Shown piece after piece: positions 1-8,889 of a stretch of 43,840 bases of DNA (position 1 is the first letter of the stretch; each line of letters starts with the position of its first letter). Both the position numbers and the translations under genes were made by a program. The DNA lies in assembly GCA_004213885.1 (NCBI GenBank), contig SGYL01000002.1:85603-129442 (forward strand). The letters run 5' to 3'. The notes beneath the pieces were generated by a model. The model was given only the letters and a program-made list of their open reading frames with translations, did no database searches and was not told where the DNA came from. Origin of the DNA: Alphaproteobacteria bacterium (GTDB lineage: Bacteria; Pseudomonadota; Alphaproteobacteria; Puniceispirillales; Marisalimonadaceae).

Positions 1-156
1 ATTAAACCTTAAACCTAATGTAGCTTTTGTTAAATGATTATTTTCATATTTTATTGGATTTGGAGATTTAATATCCCAAAAACCAGGGCCTATCAAACCT
101 AATATTGATAAAAGAAACGCTAAAAATGTTAATAAGGTATTATTTCTAAATCTCAC
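1..156 (-). CDS. N-terminus of unidentified membrane-anchored protein (partial)
   Basis: An open frame runs leftward off the window edge from a GTG at 156-154. That GTG overlaps the TGA stop of the upstream nfu gene, giving a GTGA junction typical of translational coupling here. The visible 52 residues begin MRFRNNT, followed by a hydrophobic stretch at about residues 8-24 (LLTFLAFLLSILGLIG), which looks like an uncleaved signal anchor or signal peptide. A more polar segment follows (PGFWDIKSPNPIKYE). I do not recognise the family. It is the last visible gene of the mutS-glnD-murJ-trpS-nfu run, so it is probably cotranscribed with nfu. The start codon is inferred from the overlap, and no ATG is available near it. 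Confidence 0.45.
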   Translation of the reverse strand, partial: MRFRNNTLLTFLAFLLSILGLIGPGFWDIKSPNPIKYENNHLTKATLGLRFN

Positions 157-707
157 AGATCTGCAGCTTTAACTTCTAAAACCTCTGGTATATAATGTCT
201 CAACATATTTTCAATACCCATCTTCAAAGTAGCTGTACTTGACGGACATCCAGCGCAAGCCCCTTTCATTTGAAGCGTAACTACACCATCCTCGAAAGAA
301 CAAAAAGAGATATCGCCTCCATCCATAGCAACTGCGGGCCTAACTCTTTGATCAATAAGTTCCTTAATTTGTTTAACAACTTCAGTATCTTCATCCGTAG
401 ATTCACTAGTATTATTTTGATTTATTTCAATAACTTGTTTTCCACTGGCATAATGATCCATGATTGCTGTCAAGATTAATGGCTTTAAAATTTCCCAATT
501 ATCTTTATTAGTCTTTGTAACAGATACAAATTCAGTAGCTAGAAAAACTCTCTCTACGCCATTAATACTAAATATTAAACTTGCTAAATTTGAAGACCTA
601 GCTGAGACATTATCTTTAAATTCAACTGTGCCTTCTTTTAAAACCTGAACACCGGGGATAAACTTTAAAGTATTAGGATTAGGTGTCTCTTCAGTCTGTA
701 TAAACAT
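153..707 (-). CDS. nfu: NifU/Nfu-type iron-sulfur cluster carrier protein
   Basis: This 184-residue protein has the two-domain Nfu architecture. The N-terminal Nfu_N domain (about residues 1-88) opens with the characteristic MFIQTEETPNPNTLKFIPG. The C-terminal NifU-like domain (about 108-180) carries the cluster-binding CAGC (CxxC) at residues 151-154. Proteins of this form bind a labile 4Fe-4S cluster between two subunits and deliver it to apo-enzymes in the cytosol; they resemble mitochondrial NFU1. An acidic Ser/Thr/Asn-rich linker (about 97-110) separates the domains. The gene lies 32 bp downstream of trpS on the same strand, and its stop overlaps the GTG of the next gene. The ATG at 707 places the canonical N-terminus at residue 1, which fixes the start. 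Confidence 0.95.
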   Translation of the reverse strand: MFIQTEETPNPNTLKFIPGVQVLKEGTVEFKDNVSARSSNLASLIFSINGVERVFLATEFVSVTKTNKDNWEILKPLILTAIMDHYASGKQVIEINQNNTSESTDEDTEVVKQIKELIDQRVRPAVAMDGGDISFCSFEDGVVTLQMKGACAGCPSSTATLKMGIENMLRHYIPEVLEVKAADL

Positions 708-739
708 ATGTATAGATATATATGTTCAAAGTTGATTTA

Positions 740-1774
740 TCAATATTTAAAGTTAATACCAATAATTTTTTTTATGTCAATTAATACTTCATTTGCTATT
801 TCTTGAGCTTTACATGATCCATCAATAAGTATTTTTATAATTTCATCTTTATTGTTCATTAAATGCTTCATTTCTTTAGTAATTGGACTTATGTCATTTA
901 TTATCAAATCTGACAAGGATTCCTTGAATTGAGCAAAACCTTTTCCTGAAAATTGTTGAAGTATTTCTTTAACGCTTTTATTTGAGAATGAAGCATATAT
1001 ATTAATTAAGTTAAGTGCTTCTGGTCTATTATCTAAATCTTCAATATTGTCAGGAATAGGATATTGATCTGTTTTAGCTTTTCTAATTTTTAAATGAACT
1101 TCATCTTTATCATCCATCAAATTAATTCTTGAACCATCAGAAATATCCGATTTGCTCATTTTATTTTTACCATCTCTCAAACTCATAATTCGTTTTGCAG
1201 GCCCTAGAATGATGGGTTCTGGCAAACGAAAAAAATCTTTATCAAGAGACTTATTAAATGTTGTGTTAAAAGAACTTGCTATATCGCGTGTTAACTCCAA
1301 ATGTTGTTTTTGATCTTCACCAACCGGAACATGTGTAGCTTTATACAATAATATATCCGCTGCCATAAGTACTGGGTAACTAAATAAACCAACAGTAGCA
1401 TTATCTTTTTTTTTGCCCGCTTTTTCTTTAAATTGTGTCATTCTATTAAGCCATCCTATTCTGGCAATACAATTAAAAATCCATGCTAACTCAGTATGTT
1501 GAGGAACGTTAGATTGATTAAAAAGAATAGATTTTTTTGGGTCAATTCCAGAAGCAATTACTGCAGCTGCTACTTCTAAAGTTGAATTTTTTATATCCAA
1601 TAAATTGTTTGGAACTGTCATTGCATGCAGATCAACAATTGAATAAATACAATCATCTTCTTCCTGTAGATTAATCCAATTTTTAATTGCTCCTAAATAA
1701 TTCCCAATATGAAGGTTACCAGTAGGCTGAATTCCTGAGAAAATTCTTTTTGAAGGTTGTTTAGATTTTAACAT
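740..1774 (-). CDS. trpS: Tryptophanyl-tRNA synthetase
   Basis: This 344-residue class I aminoacyl-tRNA synthetase charges tRNA-Trp with tryptophan in the cytosol. The HIGH-type motif is HIGN at residues 22-25, inside SGIQPTGNLHIGNYLGA, which is diagnostic for TrpRS. KMSKS is intact at residues 205-209. The length is normal for the bacterial enzyme (about 330-350). The gene starts 6 bp after the murJ stop, consistent with one transcript mutS-glnD-murJ-trpS-nfu. A poly-T run near 1405 lies in the coding region and encodes the lysines around residues 121-123. Confidence 0.97.
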   Translation of the reverse strand: MLKSKQPSKRIFSGIQPTGNLHIGNYLGAIKNWINLQEEDDCIYSIVDLHAMTVPNNLLDIKNSTLEVAAAVIASGIDPKKSILFNQSNVPQHTELAWIFNCIARIGWLNRMTQFKEKAGKKKDNATVGLFSYPVLMAADILLYKATHVPVGEDQKQHLELTRDIASSFNTTFNKSLDKDFFRLPEPIILGPAKRIMSLRDGKNKMSKSDISDGSRINLMDDKDEVHLKIRKAKTDQYPIPDNIEDLDNRPEALNLINIYASFSNKSVKEILQQFSGKGFAQFKESLSDLIINDISPITKEMKHLMNNKDEIIKILIDGSCKAQEIANEVLIDIKKIIGINFKY

Positions 1775-1780
1775 AAGTAT

Positions 1781-3367
1781 TTATAATTTTAATTTTGAAA
1801 ATAACTCATTTGGAATTTGTTTAGTTATATAAGTTATAAATATATAAAATAAAATGCCTATGCTTGTAAAGATTGAAAGATAAATTATGCCAGAATTATA
1901 ATCTGTCATAATTTGAAACAAGTATAAAACAAAAATCATTACAAATGATAAAATTGATATTTTTACAAAATAAAATAATACATTCTTTGAACTTGTGTAA
2001 TTTTTTGAATTAACTGACAAAAAAATTAGTTTTTTATTTTTTAAAACATAAAATAAATAAATCGTAAACGATAATACTGTTGAAATTGAGGTTGCTAAGG
2101 CAATACCTCCGTGTAATAAATATTTCATTAAAATAATTGATAATATGAAATTAGTAATTAATTGCAAAATTGAAATATACAAAATTTTCTTCATTTCTCC
2201 AGTTGCTATAAAAACTGATTGAAAACATTTTATAATCATAACAAATGGTAATCCTAGAGAATACATTGTTAGTGCTAGTGCAACTGATTTGCTTGATGCT
2301 TGATCAAAGCTACCTCTTTCAAACAAACTGGTAATTATAAACTCCGAAAAGAAAAGTAGAGTTACCATTGATGGAACTCCAAAATATAATGAAATTTTAA
2401 TTGCTATAATTAATTGATCAGAAATTTTTTTATTATCGTTAACTACTTTGGGATGAGAAATTGATGATAATAAAACAGTTCCTAGAGATACACCAATAAT
2501 TCCTAAAGGTAATTGAATGATCCTATCTGAATAATATAAAAAAGAAACAGCACCAAAACCAACAATAGTAGCCAATATTGTATCAACTAAAATATTAATT
2601 TGAAACACACCACCTGAAAGTACTGCTGGGAAAAATCTTTTAAGAGTATCAGAAGTATTATTTTTAAATTTATTAAAATTATTTTGTTTTAAATTAGATA
2701 TTTTATAAAAAACTTTTGTGATTAAATTAAATTTTTTAACAAAATAATAAATAAAACATAATTGAATGAAACCAGATATTGGCATTGCTACAGCAAGTGG
2801 TAGAGATTTTATTTTCAACGCATCATGTATATAAAAGCAGGAAACAATAATACATAAATTAAAAATAATCGGTGTAAAAGCGAAATAAAAAAACCTGCCA
2901 GATGCATTGAGCATTGCTCCAAAAAAGGCAGTCATAGAAATAAATGGTAAAAAAATAATTGTGAATCTTGATAACATTACAATATCATCAAAAATATTTT
3001 TATAATTTATAATACCAGGCGCAATTATTTTAATAAAAAAAGGCATGAAAATTTCAAAAAGGATTATAAGAATTGATAAAAAGATAATTAAAAAGAAACA
3101 AATTATTGCAGAAAACTTTTGTGCATTGTCTGATTTATCCTGATGTAAGAGTTTAGAATATATGGGTAAAAATGAAGATGTCATTGCACCTTCTGCTGTA
3201 ATTCTTCTAAACAAGTTTGGTAATTTAGATGAAATAAAAAAGATATCAGATGCTATTCCAGCTCCCAAAAAAAATGCTAAAACAATATCTCTTATAAATC
3301 CTGTTATTCTACTTAAAATTGTTAATAAAGCATTAACTCTAAAACCTTTTATAAAAAATTTTATCAT
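1781..3367 (-). CDS. murJ: Lipid II flippase MurJ (MviN)
   Basis: This 528-residue polytopic inner-membrane protein of the MOP/MATE-like superfamily moves lipid-linked peptidoglycan precursor (lipid II) to the periplasmic face. The N-terminus (residues about 9-60) carries the MurJ signature: LTILSRITGFIRDIVLAFFLG, then LPNLFRRITAEGAMTSSFLP. Many hydrophobic segments follow along the whole length, consistent with the family's 14 helices. It sits between glnD (22 bp upstream) and trpS (6 bp downstream), a common alphaproteobacterial order. The stop at 1781 leaves a full-length protein with nothing obviously missing. Confidence 0.95.
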   Translation of the reverse strand: MIKFFIKGFRVNALLTILSRITGFIRDIVLAFFLGAGIASDIFFISSKLPNLFRRITAEGAMTSSFLPIYSKLLHQDKSDNAQKFSAIICFFLIIFLSILIILFEIFMPFFIKIIAPGIINYKNIFDDIVMLSRFTIIFLPFISMTAFFGAMLNASGRFFYFAFTPIIFNLCIIVSCFYIHDALKIKSLPLAVAMPISGFIQLCFIYYFVKKFNLITKVFYKISNLKQNNFNKFKNNTSDTLKRFFPAVLSGGVFQINILVDTILATIVGFGAVSFLYYSDRIIQLPLGIIGVSLGTVLLSSISHPKVVNDNKKISDQLIIAIKISLYFGVPSMVTLLFFSEFIITSLFERGSFDQASSKSVALALTMYSLGLPFVMIIKCFQSVFIATGEMKKILYISILQLITNFILSIILMKYLLHGGIALATSISTVLSFTIYLFYVLKNKKLIFLSVNSKNYTSSKNVLFYFVKISILSFVMIFVLYLFQIMTDYNSGIIYLSIFTSIGILFYIFITYITKQIPNELFSKLKL

Positions 3368-3389
3368 CTTTTATTATTTTTTTTACTCA

Positions 3390-6167
3390 TTAATTTTTGT
3401 TTAGCACTTCTAATAGATTGTTTTTAATTTGTTTCATTTTTATTTCATCAATAATTTTTTGACCAAACAAATCTTTGACATAAAAAATATCTGTAACTCT
3501 TGTTCCATAAGTTGAAATAGAAGCATTGTATATCTGTAAATTTAACTTCGATATGCTTTGAGTAATTTTAAATAAAACTCCTGGTGCATTCTTACAATTT
3601 ACTTCTAAAATAGTAAAATCATCACTTGTATCGTTGTCTATATAAACTCTAATGGGAGCCTTTATTTTTTTTATTTTTGAAGGAGATTCATTAAACCTTT
3701 TTTCTAACTCAATTTCAAAATCATAAACTCCCTCAAGACCATCTTTGAGTTTTTTAAAAATTTTTTGCTGAATATTCTTTTCTAAAATTGCCTTGTCCAT
3801 TTTGTTATTTATTACAAAATAATCAATTGCAAAACCATCAGATCTTGTAATTATTTTAGCAGATATTATGTTAACATTACTCGATGATAATATCCCTGAT
3901 ATCTGAGAAAATAGTCCAAAATTATCAGGGGCAATTACAATCAATTCTGATACGTTTGAATTTAAATGATTGTAAATATTAAAAATAAATTTAGCTTTTG
4001 AAGCTAGCATTTTTTTAAATAACCTTACTTGATCTAACATTTGTTTTAAATCATACATTTGCCAATAATTATCTGGAAAATTAATTATATAATTTTGAGC
4101 TTCATCATTTTTTAAAATATTTAAATTTCGTATCTCATTAAATAAACAATCTGATTTTTTTTCTTTTTTTAAAGGTATTTTTTTTACTTCTTTAGAAACT
4201 AAATTAACCTTAATTTTATTGTATAATTCGATAAGAAGACTACCTTTCCAATCAGTCCAAACTCCAGGTCCAACAGCTTTTATATCGCACACAGTCAGAA
4301 CAAAAAGTAAATTTAATTTTTCAATTGTATTAATTTTTTTTGTACTTTTTTCAATTATTTTTTTATCATTTAAATCATATCTAAATGCTGTTTCACTAAG
4401 ATAAAGATGATTGAGCACGCACCATGAGACAATTTCAGTTTCATCATTATTCAGACCCAATCTAGGGCATAAACTTTTTGCAATTTTAGAACCATTTATA
4501 GAATGATCTCCTTTTAAGCCTTTTGCTATGTCATGAAGAAATAGAGAAACAGTTAGTAATTCAAATCTATCTATTTCAAATATTAATTTGCTTGCTAATT
4601 CTGTTCCAGAGTTTAAACACTCATTTTTTAATTCATAAACATTACTAATTGCAAAAAAAGTATGTTCATCAACTGTGTAATGATGATACATATCATGTTG
4701 TATTAAACCAATTATTTTCTTAAATTCAGGTATAAAATTTCCTAAAACATTTGTGTCATTCATTAATCGTAAAATTTTTCTAGGATTTTTCTCACTAGAA
4801 ATTATTTCTAAAAATAATTTATTACTTCTTTTTGATATAACTTGTTTTTTTCTTATTAATTTGCTGCAATCTGACAGTAACCTAAGAGTTTCTGGATGTA
4901 TTTCTAAATTTTTAAAATGTGATATGTAAAAAATTTCAATTAAAATTTCAGGCTTATTCAAAATAAAAGATTTTTCCTCTATTGCTATTTTTTTTCTTTT
5001 AAAAATAAATGGCTTTTCTAGATTAACGCTTTTACGGAAAAAAAAATTGAATCTAATTGATTTTTTAAAATTATCTTCGATTACTGAAAAAAAGATTCTT
5101 GTTAAACTACCAATATTTTTGGCTGCTATATAATATCTTTTCATAAATCTTTCTACTGGTCTTTGAAATTCTTTTTGTCTAAATCGAATAAGCTTAGATA
5201 TTTCAATTTGTGATTCGATATCCAAATTGTCATTTTCTCTTTTAGATAAAAGATGTAAATAACACCTAGTTGAAATTAAAAACTTATAAGAATTAGACAA
5301 TATATAGAGTTCTTTTTTTAGAAAAAATCCACTTTCAAGCAAGTGAAAAATATTTTTTGAATTATAAGCAAATTTTGATATCCAAATTAAAGTTTGAATA
5401 TCCCTAATTCCACCTTTCCCCTCTTTAACGTTTGGTTCAATTACAAATCTAGATGAACCAAATTTTTTATGTCTTTGATCTGCCTCAATTAATTTATTTT
5501 TGATAAATTCAAAAGTGTTATAATTTTTTGTAAAAATTTGATAAGTTTTTTGAAAACTTTCAAACAATTCCTCGTTTCCAATCAAAAATCTATGATCTAT
5601 TAAACTGGTCAAAAAAGTAATATCTTCCTTTGCATAATCAAATATTTGATTAACTGTTCTAGTTGAGTGACCAACTGAAAAACCTAGATCCCATAAAAAA
5701 TAAAGAATTTCCTGAATTAATTTTTCTGAATGATTTGATTTAATTTTACTTAACTTTTTATCCTTTACTATAAAAAGTAAGTCAATATCAGATTTTGGGG
5801 CTAATTCGCCTCTGCCATAACCTCCTAATGTCAAGATTAATACATCGTTAAAATTTTTATTATCATTAGTATTTTTTAAATAGTTAAACAGACTTATTAT
5901 CAAATTATCTGTGAGCTTTGTATTTAAGCCAACATAATTTATACCGTTTGAATCTTTTTCAAAAATTTCTTTTAAAAACTCTCTTTTATTGAATAATTGA
6001 GAAGATAAATTTTTTATAATTTTGTCTCGAGTTATATTTAATTTAATTTTATCAAATCCTATTTCTTCAAAAACTTTTTGATCAAAATTTTGATTTACTT
6101 GCCTTAAAGGATCTAACCAATTAACCCATGATAAATTTTTTAAATCAGAATAGCTTAAGTTTAACAT
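3390..6167 (-). CDS. glnD: Bifunctional [protein-PII] uridylyltransferase/uridylyl-removing enzyme
   Basis: This 925-residue GlnD senses glutamine and modifies PII proteins. The nucleotidyltransferase core GGYGRGELAPKSDIDL lies at residues 115-130 and keeps the G-S...DxD pattern. A central GlnD-type helical region follows, then an HD hydrolase domain (about 490-600) with HTFFAI and LFLHDIAKGLKGDHS supplying the HD metal ligands. Two ACT domains are visible at the C-terminus (about 735-810 and 850-925: LIVIAPDNFGLFSQISGIL and LEVNCKNAPGVLFKITQSI). All four functional parts appear intact. The start ATG overlaps the mutS stop by 7 bp (ATGTTAA). This indicates an operating PII nitrogen-signalling system, although no glnB or glnK is in the window. 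Confidence 0.96.
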   Translation of the reverse strand: MLNLSYSDLKNLSWVNWLDPLRQVNQNFDQKVFEEIGFDKIKLNITRDKIIKNLSSQLFNKREFLKEIFEKDSNGINYVGLNTKLTDNLIISLFNYLKNTNDNKNFNDVLILTLGGYGRGELAPKSDIDLLFIVKDKKLSKIKSNHSEKLIQEILYFLWDLGFSVGHSTRTVNQIFDYAKEDITFLTSLIDHRFLIGNEELFESFQKTYQIFTKNYNTFEFIKNKLIEADQRHKKFGSSRFVIEPNVKEGKGGIRDIQTLIWISKFAYNSKNIFHLLESGFFLKKELYILSNSYKFLISTRCYLHLLSKRENDNLDIESQIEISKLIRFRQKEFQRPVERFMKRYYIAAKNIGSLTRIFFSVIEDNFKKSIRFNFFFRKSVNLEKPFIFKRKKIAIEEKSFILNKPEILIEIFYISHFKNLEIHPETLRLLSDCSKLIRKKQVISKRSNKLFLEIISSEKNPRKILRLMNDTNVLGNFIPEFKKIIGLIQHDMYHHYTVDEHTFFAISNVYELKNECLNSGTELASKLIFEIDRFELLTVSLFLHDIAKGLKGDHSINGSKIAKSLCPRLGLNNDETEIVSWCVLNHLYLSETAFRYDLNDKKIIEKSTKKINTIEKLNLLFVLTVCDIKAVGPGVWTDWKGSLLIELYNKIKVNLVSKEVKKIPLKKEKKSDCLFNEIRNLNILKNDEAQNYIINFPDNYWQMYDLKQMLDQVRLFKKMLASKAKFIFNIYNHLNSNVSELIVIAPDNFGLFSQISGILSSSNVNIISAKIITRSDGFAIDYFVINNKMDKAILEKNIQQKIFKKLKDGLEGVYDFEIELEKRFNESPSKIKKIKAPIRVYIDNDTSDDFTILEVNCKNAPGVLFKITQSISKLNLQIYNASISTYGTRVTDIFYVKDLFGQKIIDEIKMKQIKNNLLEVLNKN

Positions 6168-8782
6168 TTATTATTAATTTTTGATTTTGATAATTTTTGG
6201 ATATCAAATAACGTTTCTAAAGCATTTAAGGGTGTCATTTTATTCAAATCTAAATTGTTTATATAACTTTCAAGTAAAACCTCATTTTTTTCTTTGTTTG
6301 CACTATTTGAATCTTTTAGATCTTTTGAGTATTTTTTTTCTTCAAAACTATTTAAGATTTCATTTGCTTTTAATATTAAATCATCTGGTAATCCTGCTAA
6401 TTTTGCCACTTCTAAACCATAAGACTTGTTAGCTTCGCCTTGTAAAATTTTATATAAAAAAATTATTTCATTATTCCATTCTTTGATTTCCATTTTATAA
6501 TTTTTGATTTGTCTTGATTTTTTGTTAAACGATGTCAATTCATGGTAATGAGTTGCAAATAGAACCTTAGCTTTTAACTTCTCAAGCAAATACTCAAGAA
6601 TAGCCCAAGCAATAGCTAATCCATCGTAGGTTGATGTTCCTCTACCTACTTCATCAAAAATAATAAAAGATTTCTCAGTAGCTCTATTCAATATTGAAGC
6701 TGTTTCCATCATCTCTACCATAAATGTTGATTGTCCTTGGCTAAGATTATCGGACGCACCAACTCTTGAAAAAATTTTATCTACTAATCCTATTTCAGCT
6801 TTTTCAGCTGGTACAAATAAACCAGTTTGTGCCAAAATTATAATTATTGCATTCTGTCTTAAAAATGTTGATTTTCCTGCCATATTTGGACCCGTGATTA
6901 ACCAAATATTACCATCATCTAATTGACAATCATTTGGCGTATAATCTGATACCAATGGTAATGTTTCTTCTACAACTGGATGTCTTCCTTTTTTTATAAA
7001 TAATTTCCTTCCATCTATAATTTTTGGAATATTATAATTATTAAACAATTTCTGATCCGCTGTCATATTAGCAATATCTAATTGGGCTATAAAATCTGAC
7101 ATTTGAAATATATTTTGCTTTTCTTCTAAAATCCGCTTTTTAAGAATTAGATAAAAATCTATTTCTAACTCGTTAATTAATTTATTAGCTTGATTAATCT
7201 TTATTTCTAGATCTAACAATTCCTTAGTTGTATACCTAACTGTTTGAGCAGTTGTTTGCCTATGAATAAATTGATCAAATAAATTAATTTTATCTAAATG
7301 ATTTGTTCTTATCTCTATATGGTATCCCAATACTTTATTATACTTTATTTTTAACGAATTAATTTTAGTTAGTGTTATATATTTCAATTGAAATTCAATT
7401 ATTTTATCCCCAGACGAGTTTTGAATATCTTTAACTTTATCTAACTCATTACTATAACCTCTATTAATAAAATCATTGTCTTTGTTTTCGTGTAAGACAG
7501 ATTTTTTAATAGCTTTTAAAATTTCAAAAATAAGATCTTCATTTATTTTAATTTTTTCTGAGAGGAATTTAATAAACCTATCACAATTTTTAAAATTATA
7601 AATCTCAGATTTAATATCTAATGTTGTTTTTAAATTTTCAGCTAATACTAATAATTCTTTAGCATTAATAGTATTAAGAGAAATTCTTGATAAAGATCGC
7701 TCAAAGTCATTAATTTTGTTTAAATAATTTTTTATTTTCTCTTTAAAAGTTTTGTTTATATATAAAAACTCAGCAATTTTTTGCCTTCTAATAATTTCAT
7801 CTTTATTGTTAGAAGGTGCTAACAACCTCTCTTTAATGAGTCTTGATCCTGATGCTGTCAATGTTTTATTAATTACGTTTAATAAGCTATTATTTTTTTC
7901 ACCATTAATTGTGCATATGATCTCTAAAGAAGACATGGTTGATTTATCAATTTCTAAAAAAGGTATGTCTTGTTCAGTTTTAATATCTTTTAACTGAGGC
8001 AAATCTTGTTTGAAAGTATGTCTTAAATAATATAATAAAACTCCACATGCGATTATTTGTATTTTTTCAATTTTTTTATTGAAGTTCTTATCTCCAAAAT
8101 GATCCTTCAATCTTTTAACATTCTCATTGAAAGTAAAATAAATATCACTTATCTTTTTAATTTTTACCTTTAAATATTCTAGACTTCGGATTTCTTTATC
8201 AGATACTAATAACTCAGAAATTGAAATCTTATTTAAAACATTTTCTATTTTATAGCTTAACTCTTGCTCTGTTTTGTATTTAAAAGTATTAGATGTAAAA
8301 GATCCAGTTGATACATCAAGCCATGATATGGAAAAATTTAATTTATCTATAAAAATACAACCCAAAAAATTATATTGTTCACTTTCTAAATGATTTTCTT
8401 CAATTAATGTTCCTGGTGTAATAATTCTTGTCACTTCTCTAGTTAAAGGTCCTTTAATACCTTTTAAAGACATTTCTTCTGGAGAGCTTGTTTGCTCACA
8501 AATTGCTATCTCAAAACCTTTTTTTACTAATTTTGGAACATAATTATTTGCAGCATGAAATGGTATTCCACACATTGGAATACTTTCATTCAAAATCTTT
8601 CCTCTTTTTGTGAGGGTTATATTTAATTCTTTAGCTGTAATAATTGCATCGTCAAAAAATAACTCATAAAAATCTCCCATTCTAAAAAAAAGCAGAGAGC
8701 TCTCATTATTTTTTTTTAAATTTGCATATTGTTGCATTGCAGGTGTTAACTTACTAACATCCTCAACGTCTCTTAATCTCAC
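6161..8782 (-). CDS. mutS: DNA mismatch repair ATPase MutS
   Basis: This 873-residue MutS recognises base mismatches. The mismatch-binding F-Y-E is at residues 38-40 (MGDFYELF). The ATPase has Walker A GPNMAGKS at about 631-638 and Walker B IIFDE at about 707-711, followed by GRGTSTYDG and the ATHYHEL motif. The C-terminal tail retains the short helical MTPLNALETLFDIQKL motif of the dimer/tetramer region. Length is typical for full-length MutS1 (about 850-900). It is the first gene of a leftward operon and overlaps glnD by 7 bp. It is divergent from maeB across 107 bp. Confidence 0.97.
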   Translation of the reverse strand: MRLRDVEDVSKLTPAMQQYANLKKNNESSLLFFRMGDFYELFFDDAIITAKELNITLTKRGKILNESIPMCGIPFHAANNYVPKLVKKGFEIAICEQTSSPEEMSLKGIKGPLTREVTRIITPGTLIEENHLESEQYNFLGCIFIDKLNFSISWLDVSTGSFTSNTFKYKTEQELSYKIENVLNKISISELLVSDKEIRSLEYLKVKIKKISDIYFTFNENVKRLKDHFGDKNFNKKIEKIQIIACGVLLYYLRHTFKQDLPQLKDIKTEQDIPFLEIDKSTMSSLEIICTINGEKNNSLLNVINKTLTASGSRLIKERLLAPSNNKDEIIRRQKIAEFLYINKTFKEKIKNYLNKINDFERSLSRISLNTINAKELLVLAENLKTTLDIKSEIYNFKNCDRFIKFLSEKIKINEDLIFEILKAIKKSVLHENKDNDFINRGYSNELDKVKDIQNSSGDKIIEFQLKYITLTKINSLKIKYNKVLGYHIEIRTNHLDKINLFDQFIHRQTTAQTVRYTTKELLDLEIKINQANKLINELEIDFYLILKKRILEEKQNIFQMSDFIAQLDIANMTADQKLFNNYNIPKIIDGRKLFIKKGRHPVVEETLPLVSDYTPNDCQLDDGNIWLITGPNMAGKSTFLRQNAIIIILAQTGLFVPAEKAEIGLVDKIFSRVGASDNLSQGQSTFMVEMMETASILNRATEKSFIIFDEVGRGTSTYDGLAIAWAILEYLLEKLKAKVLFATHYHELTSFNKKSRQIKNYKMEIKEWNNEIIFLYKILQGEANKSYGLEVAKLAGLPDDLILKANEILNSFEEKKYSKDLKDSNSANKEKNEVLLESYINNLDLNKMTPLNALETLFDIQKLSKSKINNKC

Positions 8783-8822
8783 AACTATCCCTATTCAAAA
8801 AGTACTAAAAACAATTTATTTG

Positions 8823-8844
8823 TATGATTTTTAACTAAATCATA
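8823..8844. repeat. Inverted repeat in the mutS/maeB divergent intergenic region
   Basis: A perfect inverted repeat has 8-bp arms TATGATTT and AAATCATA separated by 6 bp. It lies in the 107-bp space between the divergent mutS and maeB starts, 46 bp before the maeB ATG. No U-run follows either arm, so it does not look like an intrinsic terminator. Its position and symmetry fit an operator for a dimeric regulator, but the sequence is A+T-rich and chance formation is possible. Confidence 0.4.
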
Positions 8845-8875
8845 TTAAGATTTTATTTTATTTTTTACATTAATT

Positions 8876-8883
8876 AAAGGAGA
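8876..8883 (+). promoter_or_regulatory. Strong Shine-Dalgarno of maeB
   Basis: AAAGGAGA ends 6 bases before the maeB ATG. It is one of the few strong ribosome binding sites in the window and supports both the chosen start and high expression of malic enzyme. Confidence 0.8.
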
Positions 8884-8889
8884 TCTTTT

